Positions 45,021-54,524 are shown, numbered from the stretch's first letter. The stretch: DNA of 64,000 nucleotides from Paludibacteraceae bacterium (GCA_017448345.1 JAFSLP010000071.1:1-64000); one strand, 5' to 3'. Made by a program: numbers and translations. The notes: a model not told the origin generated them from the letters alone.

Positions 45021-45974
45021 ATGATAAAGAAACTAAGTATTATTGCATGCCTGATGCTCGGTATCGTAACTGCGCAGGCACAGCACCAAGTAATCTCATT
45101 CTTTGATGAGATGGGTACCGCCCGCATCCAGACGGAGGAGTTCTCGGAGGCACATGATACGATAGTGAAGATAGATCACCGTATAGATGATGTAATCTGG
45201 TCGCGCTATGTCTATCGCATCATCGACATGCGCTTCAAACAGAATTACCAGCTCTATTTCCCGACCAAGGTGGACGACCCGGACTATCGTAACCTGTTCA
45301 AAGTGATAGTAGATGCCGTAGTGGACGGTATGCCTATCTATCCGCGCAACCCTGAAACGATAAAACCTGATTTCAAGACCACTCCGGCGTTTACCAAGGC
45401 GCAGATTCCTTCGGACGCTTTTATGGTAGTGGACAAGACAGAGGACCACTCTGACGATGAGGATTTCTGGAATATATCCCGTTCTACTGCCATGCTCGTC
45501 AACTATGACAGCATCACCGATGAACTGCGTTCACAGCCCTATTCGTTCGAGAACGTGGTGCGCAATCAGCTGAAATACATGATTCAGGAGGTCGTGTTCT
45601 TTGACAAGCACACATCGCGTCTGCACACCAAGATTATGGCTATCGCTCCTCTGCATCCGGTGCTGATCAGCACGCAGGACAGCACCAAGGTGATGGCATC
45701 GCTGCGCGAATCTATCATGTTCTGGATTCCGTTCGACCAGTTGCGTCCGTATATGGCTATGCAATATGCCATCCCGAACCGCAACGAGGTGAAACGAGTG
45801 ACCTATGACGAGTTCTTCCAGAAACGTCTCTTCACTTCCTATATCGTAGGTGAAGGAAATATGTATAACCGTTGGATACCTGATTACTCCGGCTCCAAAG
45901 AGGAGATACGGAAAGAACAAAACCGTATCGCAACGGAATTGCTTAATTTTGAACAAGACCTCTGGGAATATTGA
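45021..45974 (+). CDS. gldN: type IX secretion protein GldN/PorN
   Basis: 317 residues with a signal peptide (IIACLMLGIVTAQA). Family stretches: DHRIDDVIWSRYVYRIIDMR near residue 52, NQLKYMIQEVVFFDKHTSRL near 180 and IPFDQLRPYMAMQYAIPNRN near 235. GldN forms the periplasmic ring with GldK. Its TGA stop overlaps the ftsX start (TGATG), so translation is coupled. Confidence 0.93.
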   Translation: MIKKLSIIACLMLGIVTAQAQHQVISFFDEMGTARIQTEEFSEAHDTIVKIDHRIDDVIWSRYVYRIIDMRFKQNYQLYFPTKVDDPDYRNLFKVIVDAVVDGMPIYPRNPETIKPDFKTTPAFTKAQIPSDAFMVVDKTEDHSDDEDFWNISRSTAMLVNYDSITDELRSQPYSFENVVRNQLKYMIQEVVFFDKHTSRLHTKIMAIAPLHPVLISTQDSTKVMASLRESIMFWIPFDQLRPYMAMQYAIPNRNEVKRVTYDEFFQKRLFTSYIVGEGNMYNRWIPDYSGSKEEIRKEQNRIATELLNFEQDLWEY

Positions 45975-46834
45975 TGCGCAAGCACAGATTTCGTAATTCC
46001 TATCTTACTTCCGCCGTCAGCGTATCGCTGGTGTTATGCCTTGTAGGCTTGGAATGTGTGCTCCTGCTATCGGCAGGGGCACTTGTTACACGTATGCGCG
46101 AGAACATGACGGTGACTGCCGTCCTGTCTCAAGATGCGGACAGCACCCAGTGCGCCCGTCTGGAGACAATCCTTTCCTCCGGCAACCGCTGCAGTAGTTT
46201 TACTTATGTGTCCAAGGAACAGGCATTGGAAGAACACATCCGTTCGCTGGGTGAAGACCCGAGTGCTTTTCTCGGTTATAACCCGCTCTCGGCGAGTTAC
46301 GAGATTCATCCTACCGATGCTTATAGCGCACCGGACAGTCTTGCCGTACTGGCTTCTACACTGGAGAAACTGCCCTATGTGACAGAAGTTCTCTATCCGC
46401 GTGACTTGGCGGATATCATGAACAGCAATGTGCATGAGTTCTCGCTGATTCTTTTGATTGTGGCGCTTGCCCTGCTGCTGGTGTCGATGGTGCTGATAGT
46501 CAATACCATCCGCTTACAGATCTATTCAAAACGCTTCATTATCAATACAATGACTCTTGTGGGGGCTACCTCATGGGTCATCCGCCGTCCGTTCGTCAGA
46601 CACAATCTGCTGATGGGTTTCCTGTCAGGACTGACAGCACTGGCGGTGCTGAGTGCACTGGTGTATTATGTGGAGATTAAGATGGGCATTATGCTCTTCC
46701 CGCTGACATGGATGAATATCGGTTTCGTATCCGTTGTTGTGCTATGTTCCGGTTTGCTGATTACGCTTTTTGCTTCACTCATTGCAACAGGACGCTATAT
46801 CCGCATGGATAGCAACTCCCTATACGAAATCTGA
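45974..46834 (+). CDS. ftsX: cell-division ABC transporter permease FtsX
   Basis: 286 residues beginning MRKHRFRNSYLTSAVSVSL. One N-terminal transmembrane helix, an extracytoplasmic domain (about 50-155: TVTAVLSQDADSTQ, TYVSKEQALEEHI) and three C-terminal helices form the FtsX fold. With the ATPase FtsE, not in this window, FtsX controls peptidoglycan hydrolases at division. The start overlaps the gldN stop by one base. Confidence 0.9.
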   Translation: MRKHRFRNSYLTSAVSVSLVLCLVGLECVLLLSAGALVTRMRENMTVTAVLSQDADSTQCARLETILSSGNRCSSFTYVSKEQALEEHIRSLGEDPSAFLGYNPLSASYEIHPTDAYSAPDSLAVLASTLEKLPYVTEVLYPRDLADIMNSNVHEFSLILLIVALALLLVSMVLIVNTIRLQIYSKRFIINTMTLVGATSWVIRRPFVRHNLLMGFLSGLTALAVLSALVYYVEIKMGIMLFPLTWMNIGFVSVVVLCSGLLITLFASLIATGRYIRMDSNSLYEI

Positions 46835-46890
46835 CAGCCCTCAGAATACGGCTTTATTAATGAAAACAGAACTCTGAATACTGAATACGT

Positions 46891-47106
46891 ATGAAACAGA
46901 CTTTACCCAAACTCAATCTCATCCTTATTGCGGTTTCGTTTGTCATCATTGTGCTGGGGTTTGCACTGATGGCGGGTGCCCCGTCGGGTGAGGTGTATAA
47001 CCCCGATATCTTCTCTTTCCGTCGAATCACAGTGGGACCGATGCTCTCGCTGTTCGGTTTTGTGAGTATGATTTTTGCTATCCTGTACCGCAGAAAAAAG
47101 AAATGA
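46891..47106 (+). CDS. DUF3098 family small membrane protein
   Basis: 71 residues with two transmembrane helices ([20 protein letters not shown] and [19 protein letters not shown]) separated by [16 protein letters not shown] and ending in RRKKK. Proteins of this family usually sit between ftsX and uppP in Bacteroidota; their function is unknown. The stop overlaps the uppP start (ATGA). Confidence 0.88.
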   Translation: MKQTLPKLNLILIAVSFVIIVLGFALMAGAPSGEVYNPDIFSFRRITVGPMLSLFGFVSMIFAILYRRKKK

Positions 47107-47909
47107 GCTGGCTTGACGCATTGATATTAGGCATAGTGCAGGGCTTGACGGAGTTCCTGCCGGTTTCTTCTTCGGGTCATCTGGAGATAGGTCAGGCGTT
47201 GCTCGGCACGTCCGGAGACGATAACCTCACATTTGCTATTGTCGTGCATACGGCTACGGTTCTCTCCACACTTGTCGTACTCTGGCGCGAAGTAGTGCAA
47301 CTATTCAAAGGCACATTCACCACGCTTGCTTGGAATGCAGAGAAAGACTATGTGGCGAAGATTCTGGTGTCCATGATTCCTGTCTTTGTGGTAGGGATGT
47401 TCTTCAAAGACGAGGTAGAGTCTTTTTTCGGCAACGGGTTGCTGCTGGTAGGAATATGCCTGTTAGTCACCGCATTGCTGCTGGCGTTAAGCGAGTGGTT
47501 GCAGAAAAGGCGGCAGGATAGCGGTCATGAGGTGGGGTATAAAGATGCCATCATCATCGGTCTGGCGCAAGCCTGTGCCGTGCTGCCGGGTCTGAGCCGT
47601 TCGGGTTCCACTATCGCTACCGGACTGCTCTGCGGCGTGAAGAAAGAGAGCGTAGCTCAGTTTTCGTTTCTGATGGTGCTGGTTCCCATTCTCGGCGAGG
47701 CGTTTCTGGACCTGCTCAAACTGCTGCAGGGCGAGTTGGCGAGCAACTTGGGCATCGTACCTGCTCTCGTCGGTTTTGTGTCGGCTTTTGCAACGGGCTG
47801 TTTCGCCTGCCGTTTTATGATAGAGATTGTGCGCCGCCAGCGGCTGGTATGGTTCGCACTCTATTGTGCGATAGTGGGCTCCGTCGCCATCCTCTCAACG
47901 GTTTGCTGA
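47103..47909 (+). CDS. uppP: undecaprenyl-diphosphate phosphatase
   Basis: 268 residues, multi-spanning inner-membrane enzyme. Family motifs: [20 protein letters not shown] near residue 9 and [19 protein letters not shown] near 157. UppP recycles undecaprenyl diphosphate to the carrier lipid used for peptidoglycan and surface glycans. It overlaps the DUF3098 gene by 4 nt and is followed by truB after 1 nt. Confidence 0.96.
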   Translation: MSWLDALILGIVQGLTEFLPVSSSGHLEIGQALLGTSGDDNLTFAIVVHTATVLSTLVVLWREVVQLFKGTFTTLAWNAEKDYVAKILVSMIPVFVVGMFFKDEVESFFGNGLLLVGICLLVTALLLALSEWLQKRRQDSGHEVGYKDAIIIGLAQACAVLPGLSRSGSTIATGLLCGVKKESVAQFSFLMVLVPILGEAFLDLLKLLQGELASNLGIVPALVGFVSAFATGCFACRFMIEIVRRQRLVWFALYCAIVGSVAILSTVC

Positions 47910-47910
47910 C

Positions 47911-48612
47911 ATGTGGGATTTCGTAGAAGGGGAAGTGCTGGCTTTTGACAAGCCGTTGCGATGGACGTCATTTGACCTTGTGGCAAAGGTGCGGTACAAC
48001 CTCTGCCGCCTGTTGGGCACGAAGAAACTGAAAGTCGGTCATTCCGGCACGTTGGATCCGCTGGCAACAGGAGTGGTCATTGTCTGCACCGGCAAGAAGA
48101 CCAAACTCATCGAGCACCTGCAATATGATGTGAAGGAGTATGTCGCCACGATGCAGCTGGGTGCCACCACGCCATCCTATGACATGGAGAAGGAGGTGGA
48201 CGCGACATATCCCACTGCGCATATCACCCGTACGCTGATTGATGAGACAATACCGTCTTTTCTGGGCGAACAATGGCAGGTGCCGCCGATGTTCTCTGCC
48301 GTGCAGGTCAACGGTAAACGCGCTTATCAGTTGGCGAGAAAAGGCGAGACGGTGGAACTCAAACCCAAGTTGCTGGTGATAGACGCGATAGAGGTGCTTG
48401 GTTTTGACGCTGAGCAGATGCAGCTGACCATCCGGGTCGTCTGTTCGAAAGGAACATATATACGTGCATTGGCGCGTGACATAGGCGAGCGCCTTGGCTC
48501 GGGCGCATATCTCACGGCTCTGCGCAGAACGCGTGTGGGGAACACCCGGGTGGAAGATTGCATGACGATAGACGATTTTTTGGAAAAACTGAAGAATTTA
48601 CCCGAAGAATAA
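47911..48612 (+). CDS. truB: tRNA pseudouridine(55) synthase
   Basis: 233 residues. The catalytic Asp lies in KVGHSGTLDPLATGVVIVC near residue 41. Later family motifs are YEVDATY-like MEKEVDATYP, QVPPMFSAVQVNGKRAYQLA and CSKGTYIRALARDIGERLGS. TruB makes pseudouridine 55 in the T-loop of tRNAs. The length is short for TruB, lacking the C-terminal PUA-like domain, which is usual in Bacteroidota. Confidence 0.95.
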   Translation: MWDFVEGEVLAFDKPLRWTSFDLVAKVRYNLCRLLGTKKLKVGHSGTLDPLATGVVIVCTGKKTKLIEHLQYDVKEYVATMQLGATTPSYDMEKEVDATYPTAHITRTLIDETIPSFLGEQWQVPPMFSAVQVNGKRAYQLARKGETVELKPKLLVIDAIEVLGFDAEQMQLTIRVVCSKGTYIRALARDIGERLGSGAYLTALRRTRVGNTRVEDCMTIDDFLEKLKNLPEE

Positions 48613-48647
48613 CCAATCGGGGAAACGAGAAAAGAACGATTACGACT

Positions 48648-49769
48648 ATGTACAAAACAAATGATATGAGACTCTGTCAGTTTAAGTTTAAACTGCCGGA
48701 GGAGTTGATTGCACAGTTCCCCGCTTCTTACCGGGACGAGGCACGACTGATGGTCCTGCATCGCAAGTCCGGTGAGATAGAGCATAAGACACTGCCGGAG
48801 CTGGTGCAGTATTTTGAGGAGGGCGACTTGTTCGTCTTCAATGACAGCAAGGTGTTTCCCGCCCGTCTTTGGGGGCACAAGGAGAAGACGAATGCGCTGA
48901 TAGAGGTCTTTCTGCTACGGGAGTTGAATCATGCCACGCGCTACTGGGATGTGCTGGTGGATCCGGCACGCAAGATCCGTATAGGCAACAAACTGACCTT
49001 TGATGACGACCCCGCTATTGTCGCTGAGGTGATAGACAACACCACCAGTCGCGGCCGTACTTTCCGTTTCCTGACGGACTATGACAACGAGGAGTTCGTT
49101 TCGCGTCTCTATGCCTTGGGAAGTGCGCCGTTGCCCAAGTATATCCGCCGTCCGATGGACGCGCGGACACAGGAGCAATACGAGCAGGTGTTCCATGACC
49201 AGCCGGTGAAAGACATGGATACGGAACGCTACCAGACGATTTTTGCCAGCAAGATAGGTGCTGTGGCAGCTCCTGCTGCAGGACTGCATTTCTCCAAACA
49301 GCTGCTCAAACGCATGGAGATACAGGGTATCGAATCGGCATTCATGACCAGCCATGTCTCCCTCGGTATCTTCAAAGAGATTGACGTGGAGGACCTGACG
49401 AAGAACAAGATGGAGTCGGAGCAGATTATTTTGCCGGAAACAATGGTGAAAGCGGTGAACAAGGCGCATGAATGCCAGCATCGCGTCTGCGCGGTCGGTA
49501 CGGAAGTGATGCGTGCGATGGAGCATGTGGCGGGCACGAACGGACAGCTCAAGGCATATGACGGATGGACCAGCAAGTTCATTTTCCCGCCATATAACTT
49601 CACCGTGGCAAACAGTTTCTTTGTTAATTTCTATATGCCGCAGTCGAGCCAACTGCTGATGGTAGCGGCTTTTGCCGGATATGAGGAGACCATGCACGCC
49701 TATGAAGAGGCTGTCAAAGAAGGTTATCATTTCGGCGATTACGGTGATGCAATGTTGATTGTGGACTGA
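48648..49769 (+). CDS. queA: S-adenosylmethionine:tRNA ribosyltransferase-isomerase
   Basis: The start at 48648 (MYKTNDMRLCQFKFKLPEEL) is chosen; the longer frame overlaps truB, and a start at 48666 is also possible. 373 residues. Typical stretches: LIAQFPASYRDEARLMVLHR, GDLFVFNDSKVFPARLWG, AAPAAGLHFSKQLL and ANSFFVNFYMPQSSQLLMVA. QueA adds the epoxycyclopentanediol part of queuosine to tRNA. The stop overlaps the ung start (TGATG). Confidence 0.95.
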   Translation: MYKTNDMRLCQFKFKLPEELIAQFPASYRDEARLMVLHRKSGEIEHKTLPELVQYFEEGDLFVFNDSKVFPARLWGHKEKTNALIEVFLLRELNHATRYWDVLVDPARKIRIGNKLTFDDDPAIVAEVIDNTTSRGRTFRFLTDYDNEEFVSRLYALGSAPLPKYIRRPMDARTQEQYEQVFHDQPVKDMDTERYQTIFASKIGAVAAPAAGLHFSKQLLKRMEIQGIESAFMTSHVSLGIFKEIDVEDLTKNKMESEQIILPETMVKAVNKAHECQHRVCAVGTEVMRAMEHVAGTNGQLKAYDGWTSKFIFPPYNFTVANSFFVNFYMPQSSQLLMVAAFAGYEETMHAYEEAVKEGYHFGDYGDAMLIVD

Positions 49770-50431
49770 TGCAAGTACGGATAGATCCATCGTGGCAGCG
49801 AGTGTTGCAGACGGAGTTTGACAAGCCTTATTTCGAACTCCTGACCGAGTATGTCCGCAGCCAGTACAAGACCCGCCGGTGTTTCCCGCCGGCAGGTCTT
49901 ATTTTTAATGCTTTTGACTCTTGTCCCTTCGATTCGGTGCGCGTGGTCATCATCGGTCAGGACCCGTATCACGAGGAGGGGCAGGCGATGGGACTCAGTT
50001 TCTCCGTGCCGGAAGGTGTGCAGATTCCTCCGTCGCTGATGAATATATACAAGGAGATTCACCGTGACTTGGGCACTCCCATCCCTGCAAGCGGAGACCT
50101 GCGCCGTTGGGCGGAACAAGGCGTCCTGCTACTCAATGCCACGCTGACAGTCGAAGCCCATAAGGCGGGCAGCCATCAGGGCAAGGGATGGGAAGAACTC
50201 ACCGATGCGGCAATATCGGCGTTGAACCGGGAACGGGAACATCTGGTCTTCATGCTATGGGGCTCCTATGCGCAGCGCAAAGGTGCCTTCATCGACAGGA
50301 GAAAGCATCTCGTCCTCCAGACCTCGCATCCCTCGCCGCTCTCCGTTTATCGGGGTTTTGACGGGTGCGGGCATTTCTCTCAGGCGAATAACTACCTGAC
50401 TAAAAACGGTCTGGAGCCGATTAAATGGTAA
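49769..50431 (+). CDS. ung: uracil-DNA glycosylase (family 1)
   Basis: 220 residues. The catalytic water-activating motif is VIIGQDPYHEEGQAMGLSFS near residue 59, and the DNA-intercalation motif HPSPLSVYRGF near 184 has the catalytic His. It removes uracil from DNA. It overlaps queA by one base and is separated from polA by a 56-nt repeat. Confidence 0.95.
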   Translation: MQVRIDPSWQRVLQTEFDKPYFELLTEYVRSQYKTRRCFPPAGLIFNAFDSCPFDSVRVVIIGQDPYHEEGQAMGLSFSVPEGVQIPPSLMNIYKEIHRDLGTPIPASGDLRRWAEQGVLLLNATLTVEAHKAGSHQGKGWEELTDAAISALNREREHLVFMLWGSYAQRKGAFIDRRKHLVLQTSHPSPLSVYRGFDGCGHFSQANNYLTKNGLEPIKW

Positions 50432-50486
50432 CAATTTAAGTTTCCTTGAAAAAAGAACCGTTTTAACACATTTAACTATCTAACGG
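50429..50486 (+). repeat. TTTAACT-type array before polA
   Basis: AACAATTTAAGTTTCC...CCGTTTTAACACATTTAACT fills the ung-polA gap. A sequence with the same layout lies before the DUF4886 gene at 52814-52869. Confidence 0.75.
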
Positions 50487-50487
50487 A

Positions 50488-52815
50488 ATGTCAAAGACAC
50501 TACTCCTTATTGATGCATATGCGATGATTTTTCGCGCTTACTATGCGTTCATCCGTACCCCGCGCATGAATAGCAAAGGGGAGAATACCTCTGCTGTCTT
50601 CGGTTTTGCCATCACTTTGGATGACCTCATCCGAAAAATCAAACCCACGCATATAGGTGTGGCTTTTGACCCCAAGGGCGGTACATTCCGTCATGAGGCG
50701 TATGAGCAATACAAGGCGCAGCGCCCGGAGACGCCGGAAGATATCAAGAAGGCGGTGCCGGTTATCAAACAACTGCTGAAGGCAATGAATATCCCTGCGC
50801 TGGAGGTGCCGGGTTTTGAGGCGGATGATGTCATCGGCACTTTGTCGCAGCAGGGCGAGACGGCAGGTTTCGAGGTCTATATGGCTACGCCGGACAAGGA
50901 CTACGGGCAACTGGTGACGGATCATGTATTCATGTACCGGCCTCGTCATACCGGCGGCTTCGAACTGATGGGTCCCAGAGAAGTGTGCGACAAATACGGT
51001 CTGCAGCACCAGAGCCAAGTCATCGACCTGTTGGGGTTGATGGGGGATGCGAGTGACAACATCCCCGGTTGCAAAGGAGTAGGGGAGAAGACTGCTGTAG
51101 CATTGTTGCAGCAGTTCGGCTCGATAGACAATCTCTTGGCGCACACCGCAGAGATAAAAGGTGCGCTTCGTACGAAAGTGGAGTCGCAGACTGAGGAGAT
51201 CCGCTTCTCACGTTTCCTCGCCACCATCCGTACCGATGTGCCGATAACGCTGGATGAGGCGCTGCTGGTGAAAAAAGAGCCGGACATCGATGCTTTGACT
51301 GCGCTGTACCGTGAGCTGGAGTTCAACACCCTGCTCCGTAAACTGCCTTCGCCTGCCGATGCTGCGCCTCAGGCTCCAGCCAAGACCAAGCAGGCTGCCA
51401 AACCTGCCGACCTGAACCAACTCGACCTCTTCGCCACAGCGGAGGAACAAAATGACCAAATGGTAAATGACCAAACGGTAAATACTTTTGATACTGTCGA
51501 GAACAGGCTATGCCAGTATCTGCTGAACCCCGAGGTGGCGTTCAATCCCTATAAAGAACCGGACTGGGAGGCGCTGAAAGCAGATCCGGATCTATGGAAC
51601 CTGTATCAGGAGGTGGAGCTGCCGCTGGTGCCTGTGTTACGCGAGATGGAAGCCGCCGGAGTGCGTATTGATGTTTCCAAACTCAAGAGTGCCGAGGAGC
51701 AGCTGACACAGGAACTCAACCAACTGGAGCAGCGTATCTATTCCTTTGCCGACCAGCCTTTTAATATCAACAGTCCGCGTCAGGTAGGAGAACTGCTTTT
51801 CGACAAGATGAAACTGGACACCAGCGCCAAGAAATCCAAGAACGGGCAGTATTCCACCTCCGAGGAGGTACTGATTGCTCTGCGCGAGAAGCATGAAATA
51901 GTGGGGCTTATCTTGGAATACCGGGCATTGAAAAAACTCATCTCAACCTATATATCCACGCTGCCGGAGTATATTGCGGATGACGGCAAGATACATACCA
52001 CGTACAACCAGACGGTGACAGCCACCGGACGTCTGAGTAGCTCCAATCCCAACCTCCAGAACCTGCCCATCCGTTCGGAGCGAGGCAGGCTGATTCGCGA
52101 GGCGGTCATTCCTGATGAGGGGTGTCTCTTCCTCTCTGCCGATTACAGCCAGATAGAGCTGCGGCTTATGGCGCATTTCAGCAAGGATGAGCATATGCTG
52201 GCTGCCTTCCTTTCCGGTCAGGATATCCACGCCGCCACGGCTGCACGTATCTTCGGACTTCCCATCGAACAGATTACCAAGGACCAGAGGCGCAGAGCCA
52301 AAACCGCCAATTTCGGTATCATCTACGGTATCTCGGCGTTCGGCTTGGCGCAGCAGCTTGATTGCTCAAGGGCGGAGGCGAAACAGCTTATAGACGATTA
52401 TTTTGCAGCTTTCCCGCGGGTCATCAGTTATATCGAATCGCAGAAAGAGCTGGCGCGGCAAAACGGCTATGCCCAGACGCTTTTCGGACGCAAACGGTAC
52501 CTGCCGGATATCCGGTCGCATAATGCCACCGTGCGTTCTTTTGCCGAGCGAAACGCCGTCAACGCGCCTATTCAAGGAACGGCGGCGGATATCATCAAGA
52601 TGGCTATGGTCTCTATACACAGACGTCTGAAAGAAGAGAACCTGCAGGCGCAGATGATTATGCAGGTGCATGACGAACTCAACTTCAATGTCCCGGAGGC
52701 GGAGGTGGAGCGGGTGCGTGAGATAGTGGTCTCCGAGATGCAGAATGCAGTCCATCTGTCCATCCCGCTGATTGCAGAATGCGGCGTGGGAAAGAACTGG
52801 CTGGAAGCACACTAA
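50488..52815 (+). CDS. polA: DNA polymerase I lacking the 3'-5' exonuclease domain
   Basis: 775 residues against about 930 for most PolA. The 5' nuclease domain (about 1-290) is intact: LLIDAYAMIFRAYYAF, PGFEADDVIGTLSQQ and GLMGDASDNIPGCKGVGEKT. The polymerase domain (about 370-775) has motif A DYSQIELRLMAHF, motif B RRRAKTANFGIIYGISAFG and motif C MIMQVHDELNFNVP. The roughly 170-residue proofreading-type domain (normally with a DTET motif) is missing. Only QYLLNPEVAF, like its end, remains near residue 342. At residues 322-333 an in-frame AAATGGTAAATGACC repeat encodes NDQMVNDQTVN. It replaces RNA primers and repairs gaps. Confidence 0.93.
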   Translation: MSKTLLLIDAYAMIFRAYYAFIRTPRMNSKGENTSAVFGFAITLDDLIRKIKPTHIGVAFDPKGGTFRHEAYEQYKAQRPETPEDIKKAVPVIKQLLKAMNIPALEVPGFEADDVIGTLSQQGETAGFEVYMATPDKDYGQLVTDHVFMYRPRHTGGFELMGPREVCDKYGLQHQSQVIDLLGLMGDASDNIPGCKGVGEKTAVALLQQFGSIDNLLAHTAEIKGALRTKVESQTEEIRFSRFLATIRTDVPITLDEALLVKKEPDIDALTALYRELEFNTLLRKLPSPADAAPQAPAKTKQAAKPADLNQLDLFATAEEQNDQMVNDQTVNTFDTVENRLCQYLLNPEVAFNPYKEPDWEALKADPDLWNLYQEVELPLVPVLREMEAAGVRIDVSKLKSAEEQLTQELNQLEQRIYSFADQPFNINSPRQVGELLFDKMKLDTSAKKSKNGQYSTSEEVLIALREKHEIVGLILEYRALKKLISTYISTLPEYIADDGKIHTTYNQTVTATGRLSSSNPNLQNLPIRSERGRLIREAVIPDEGCLFLSADYSQIELRLMAHFSKDEHMLAAFLSGQDIHAATAARIFGLPIEQITKDQRRRAKTANFGIIYGISAFGLAQQLDCSRAEAKQLIDDYFAAFPRVISYIESQKELARQNGYAQTLFGRKRYLPDIRSHNATVRSFAERNAVNAPIQGTAADIIKMAMVSIHRRLKEENLQAQMIMQVHDELNFNVPEAEVERVREIVVSEMQNAVHLSIPLIAECGVGKNWLEAH
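51451..51483 (+). repeat. 15-bp AAATGGTAAATGACC array inside polA
   Basis: Two units in frame, encoding NDQMVNDQTVN at the junction where the 3'-5' exonuclease domain is missing. Confidence 0.95.
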
Positions 52816-52869
52816 CAATTTAACGTTTTCTCATCGGGAAAACCATTTTAACTCTTTAACTATTTAACG
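52814..52869 (+). repeat. TTTAACT-type array before the DUF4886 gene
   Basis: AACAATTTAACGTTTTC...CCATTTTAACTCTTTAACTA occupies the whole gap and resembles 50429-50486. Confidence 0.75.
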
Positions 52870-53679
52870 ATGATAAAATTGTCCATAATTTTACTTATCA
52901 GAGTGTTATGCATAGGCAACAGCTTCTCATGGGATGCGGTGGAGCAGGAGTTGGTCCCTCTCTGTGCAGCCAAGGGCGTGCAGGTGGAGGTGCATAATCT
53001 CTATTACGGCGGATGTTCGCTGGAGCAGCATGCCCTTTTCCTGATGCGTGACACGGCGGCGTATTCACACCGTGTGTGTACCAATGCCTGTCCGCGCCTG
53101 ATCAAGGATACCGTTTCGCTCAGGCAGGCGCTGGGCAACGGGAAATATGACTTCATCTCGCTCCAGCAGGCAAGTCATGACAGCGGTATCCGCGCGTCCT
53201 ACGAGCCGTGGCTCTCCATGCTGATTGACACCGTGCAGGCATACCAGCCGCAGGCGCAGATCCTATGGATGCAGACTTGGGCGTACAGCCGTGACGCCCA
53301 ACATCCCGCCTATCCGCGTTACCACTCCGACCAGCAGGAGATGTGGGATAGCATCCAAGCCTGCACGCGCTATGTGCAGCAAATGGTAAATGACAAAATG
53401 GTAAATGACCAAATAGTGTTGGTTCCTTGCGGAGAGGCAGTCCAACTGGCGCGGGCGACGAGACTTGGAGACACGCTCTGTCGTGACGGATACCACCTCA
53501 ACTACACCTACGGACGTTATACGGCGGCAGCGGTGTGGTATGAGATTCTGACGGGAAAAGATGTTCGCAGGAACCGCTACCGCAACCCGCAGATGAGCCT
53601 CCGCCAGCGGCGTCTCACGCAGCGGGCTGCACATACCGCTGTGAGAAATGCACGAAAACAATATTTACTCGGACTATGA
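52870..53679 (+). CDS. DUF4886 family SGNH-like hydrolase
   Basis: 269 residues. LCIGNSFSWDAVEQEL near residue 13 matches the GNS block I of SGNH-type hydrolases, followed by FISLQQASHDSG and DGYHLNYTYGRYTAAAVWYE with the likely catalytic His. No clear cleavable signal peptide, although the N-terminus is hydrophobic. It may deacetylate or de-esterify a glycan. Residues about 172-183 (QMVNDKMVNDQI) are encoded by an AAATGGTAAATGAC array at 53381-53417 inside the domain. It overlaps the channel gene by 4 nt. Confidence 0.8.
   Translation: MIKLSIILLIRVLCIGNSFSWDAVEQELVPLCAAKGVQVEVHNLYYGGCSLEQHALFLMRDTAAYSHRVCTNACPRLIKDTVSLRQALGNGKYDFISLQQASHDSGIRASYEPWLSMLIDTVQAYQPQAQILWMQTWAYSRDAQHPAYPRYHSDQQEMWDSIQACTRYVQQMVNDKMVNDQIVLVPCGEAVQLARATRLGDTLCRDGYHLNYTYGRYTAAAVWYEILTGKDVRRNRYRNPQMSLRQRRLTQRAAHTAVRNARKQYLLGL
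53381..53417 (+). repeat. 15-bp AAATGGTAAATGACC array inside the DUF4886 gene
   Basis: Two and a half units in frame, encoding QMVNDKMVNDQIV, just before the conserved LVPCGEA strand. Confidence 0.95.
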
Positions 53680-54473
53680 GAAAACTGTTAGACAAGACTT
53701 TGCTCAATGACCATGTCATCTTGGCGGTCATCCTCCTCAATTCCATCGTTATCTTTCTGATTGAGTCGGGGATGAACACTCTGCTCCTTATCGGTTTGGA
53801 TATGGCATGCACGGTCATTTTCCTGCTGGAAATGATTGCCAAACATGTCTGCTTGGGCGTCAGGAACTACTGGCATGACGGATGGAACTGCATGGACGGA
53901 GTGCTGGTTTTACTCTCGCTGCCGTCTCTGGTGATTCCGTTCTTGGATGTCACGATGTTTAACTTCTCGGTGGTTCTGTCTCTGCGGCTGCTGCGAGTGA
54001 TTCGTTTCATGCGGGTGTTCCATTTCTTCCCCAATGTGGCGCAAGTGGGGCAGGGGTTGATGCGTGCCTTGCGTGACAGCGGCGTTGTGCTCATCGGCTT
54101 TTCCGTCATACTCCTTCTCTTCGGGCTCATCAACTGCAGTCTCTATCGTGAGGTGGCACCGGAGTATTTCGCCACGCCGCTGCGCTCGGTCTATTCGGTC
54201 TTCCGTGTCTTTACCGTCGAGGGATGGTATGAGATACCCGATGCGATAGCTGCGGCTACTTCGCCTCTCGTCGGACGGCTTACACGTTTCTATTTCTGTT
54301 TCTTGCTGGCTGCGTTCGGTATCCTCGGGCTGTCGCTCATCAACTCGGTCTTCGTCGATGCGATGGTGGCGGATAATAACGATGATGTCAAGGAGCAGCT
54401 GACGCGTATCGAGCAGCAGCAGGCTTGTCTGGAGCAGGAGATAAAAGAGTTGAAAGAGATGCTGAAAAAATAA
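53676..54473 (+). CDS. voltage-gated cation channel subunit (NaChBac-like)
   Basis: 265 residues with six transmembrane helices. S4 carries regularly spaced Arg residues (SLRLLRVIRFMRVFHFF near 108), the pore/selectivity region is VFRVFTVEGWYEIPDAI near 175, and the C-terminus is a coiled coil (VKEQLTRIEQQQACLEQEIK). This is the architecture of tetrameric bacterial Na+/Ca2+ channels. The filter VEGW differs from LESW of NaChBac, so ion preference is unclear. It is the last gene of the polA-DUF4886 set and is followed by a terminator. Confidence 0.85.
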   Translation: MRKLLDKTLLNDHVILAVILLNSIVIFLIESGMNTLLLIGLDMACTVIFLLEMIAKHVCLGVRNYWHDGWNCMDGVLVLLSLPSLVIPFLDVTMFNFSVVLSLRLLRVIRFMRVFHFFPNVAQVGQGLMRALRDSGVVLIGFSVILLLFGLINCSLYREVAPEYFATPLRSVYSVFRVFTVEGWYEIPDAIAAATSPLVGRLTRFYFCFLLAAFGILGLSLINSVFVDAMVADNNDDVKEQLTRIEQQQACLEQEIKELKEMLKK

Positions 54474-54524
54474 AGCAGGGATGCTGCGGATAACCTCTGA
54501 CGGCTTCCGAAACCGAACCCGAAC

